The notes beneath the pieces are model-generated. The model saw only the letters and a program-made list of their open reading frames with translations. It ran no database searches and was not told where the DNA came from. Positions 5,167-5,456 of a stretch of 5,456 nucleotides of DNA are shown piece after piece. Both the position numbers and the translations under genes were made by a program. Numbering within the stretch: the first letter of the stretch is position 1; every line of letters begins with the position of its first letter. Source of the stretch: Bacteroidales bacterium UBA2800 (GTDB lineage Bacteria; Bacteroidota; Bacteroidia; Bacteroidales; Paludibacteraceae); assembly GCA_002351925.1 (NCBI GenBank), contig DEHM01000023.1:96936-102391 (forward strand), given 5' to 3'.

Positions 5167-5456
5167 ATGGTATCTTACAAAGAATTAGGCCTGGTGAACA
5201 CCCGTGAGATGTTTGCTAAGGCAATCAAGGGAGGCTACGCTATCCCGGCATTCAACTTCAACAACATGGAGCAACTGCAGGCTATCATCAAGGCAGCTGC
5301 TGAGACCAAGAGCCCGGTGATCCTCCAGGTATCGAAAGGTGCACGTAACTATGCGAACCAGACCCTGCTTCGTTACATGGCTCAGGGCGCTGTGGAGTAC
5401 GCGAAAGAGCTCGGTTGGGAGCATCCGCAGATCGTGCTGCACCTCGACCACGGTGA
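5167..5456 (+). CDS. fba: Class II fructose-bisphosphate aldolase (3' truncated by window end)
   Basis: The first 96 residues are present. The sequence is clearly a class II (zinc-dependent) fructose-bisphosphate aldolase, which interconverts fructose 1,6-bisphosphate with dihydroxyacetone phosphate and glyceraldehyde 3-phosphate in cytoplasmic glycolysis and gluconeogenesis. Diagnostic blocks are GYAIPAFNFNNMEQLQAI (23-40), SPVILQVSKGAR (49-60) and VLHLDHG (90-96). In that last block D94 matches the catalytic aspartate and H95 a zinc ligand of the family (DH pair, D109/H110 in E. coli FbaA). The ATG at 5167 is preceded by AAAACT, typical of Bacteroidota starts without a Shine-Dalgarno sequence, and the N-terminus matches the Bacteroides-type enzyme as I remember it. 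No own promoter is seen in the 60-bp gap after the OPT gene, so read-through from that operon or an unrecognised promoter must supply transcription. The full enzyme should be about 330 residues. Confidence 0.95.
   Translation, partial: MVSYKELGLVNTREMFAKAIKGGYAIPAFNFNNMEQLQAIIKAAAETKSPVILQVSKGARNYANQTLLRYMAQGAVEYAKELGWEHPQIVLHLDHG

Overview
The window looks like ordinary chromosomal DNA from a member of the Bacteroidales (phylum Bacteroidota), probably a gut or rumen lineage. The signs are two promoters of the Bacteroidota type (TTTG, 20 nt, TAnnTTTG), start codons preceded by A/T-rich sequence without Shine-Dalgarno motifs, a secreted protein with Fn3-like domains and a tail resembling a type IX secretion sorting signal, and protein sequences that read like Bacteroides/Prevotella relatives (GtrA, OPT transporter, class II aldolase). 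I cannot assign a genus from sequence alone.

Layout, all genes on the + strand. Bases 1-1041 are the 3' part of a gene for a modular secreted or surface protein; its 5' end is outside the window. An intrinsic terminator follows (about 1092-1137). A gene-free stretch (1042-1415) then holds a degenerate 11-bp tandem repeat and the promoter of a small GtrA-family membrane protein gene (1416-1958). A second promoter, with a perfect 16-bp palindrome starting at its -33 box, precedes an apparent two-gene operon: a cytoplasmic protein related to L-fucose isomerases (2065-3165) and, 3 nt later, an OPT-family transporter (3169-5106). A 60-bp A/T-rich gap made largely of degenerate 7-bp units leads to the start of a class II fructose-bisphosphate aldolase gene (5167 to window end).

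How the genes fit together: the sugar-isomerase-like enzyme and the OPT transporter are almost certainly co-transcribed, so a shared substrate pathway is plausible, but its chemistry cannot be read from the sequence. The aldolase is central glycolysis/gluconeogenesis; no separate promoter or terminator is visible before it, so read-through from the operon is possible. GtrA proteins usually serve the transport of polyprenyl-linked sugars; no partner glycosyltransferase is in view.

No new defence, mobile or RNA system is evident. The most interesting signal lies below gene level. Short repeats of intergenic character occur in-frame inside two conserved membrane-protein genes, at positions likely to be loops (one in gtrA, two in the OPT gene), and similar short-period repeats lie in two intergenic gaps. 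This suggests a genome in which small repeat or palindromic elements are tolerated within coding sequence. The two promoters also share a TTTGC/GCAAA inverted repeat built on the -7 box.
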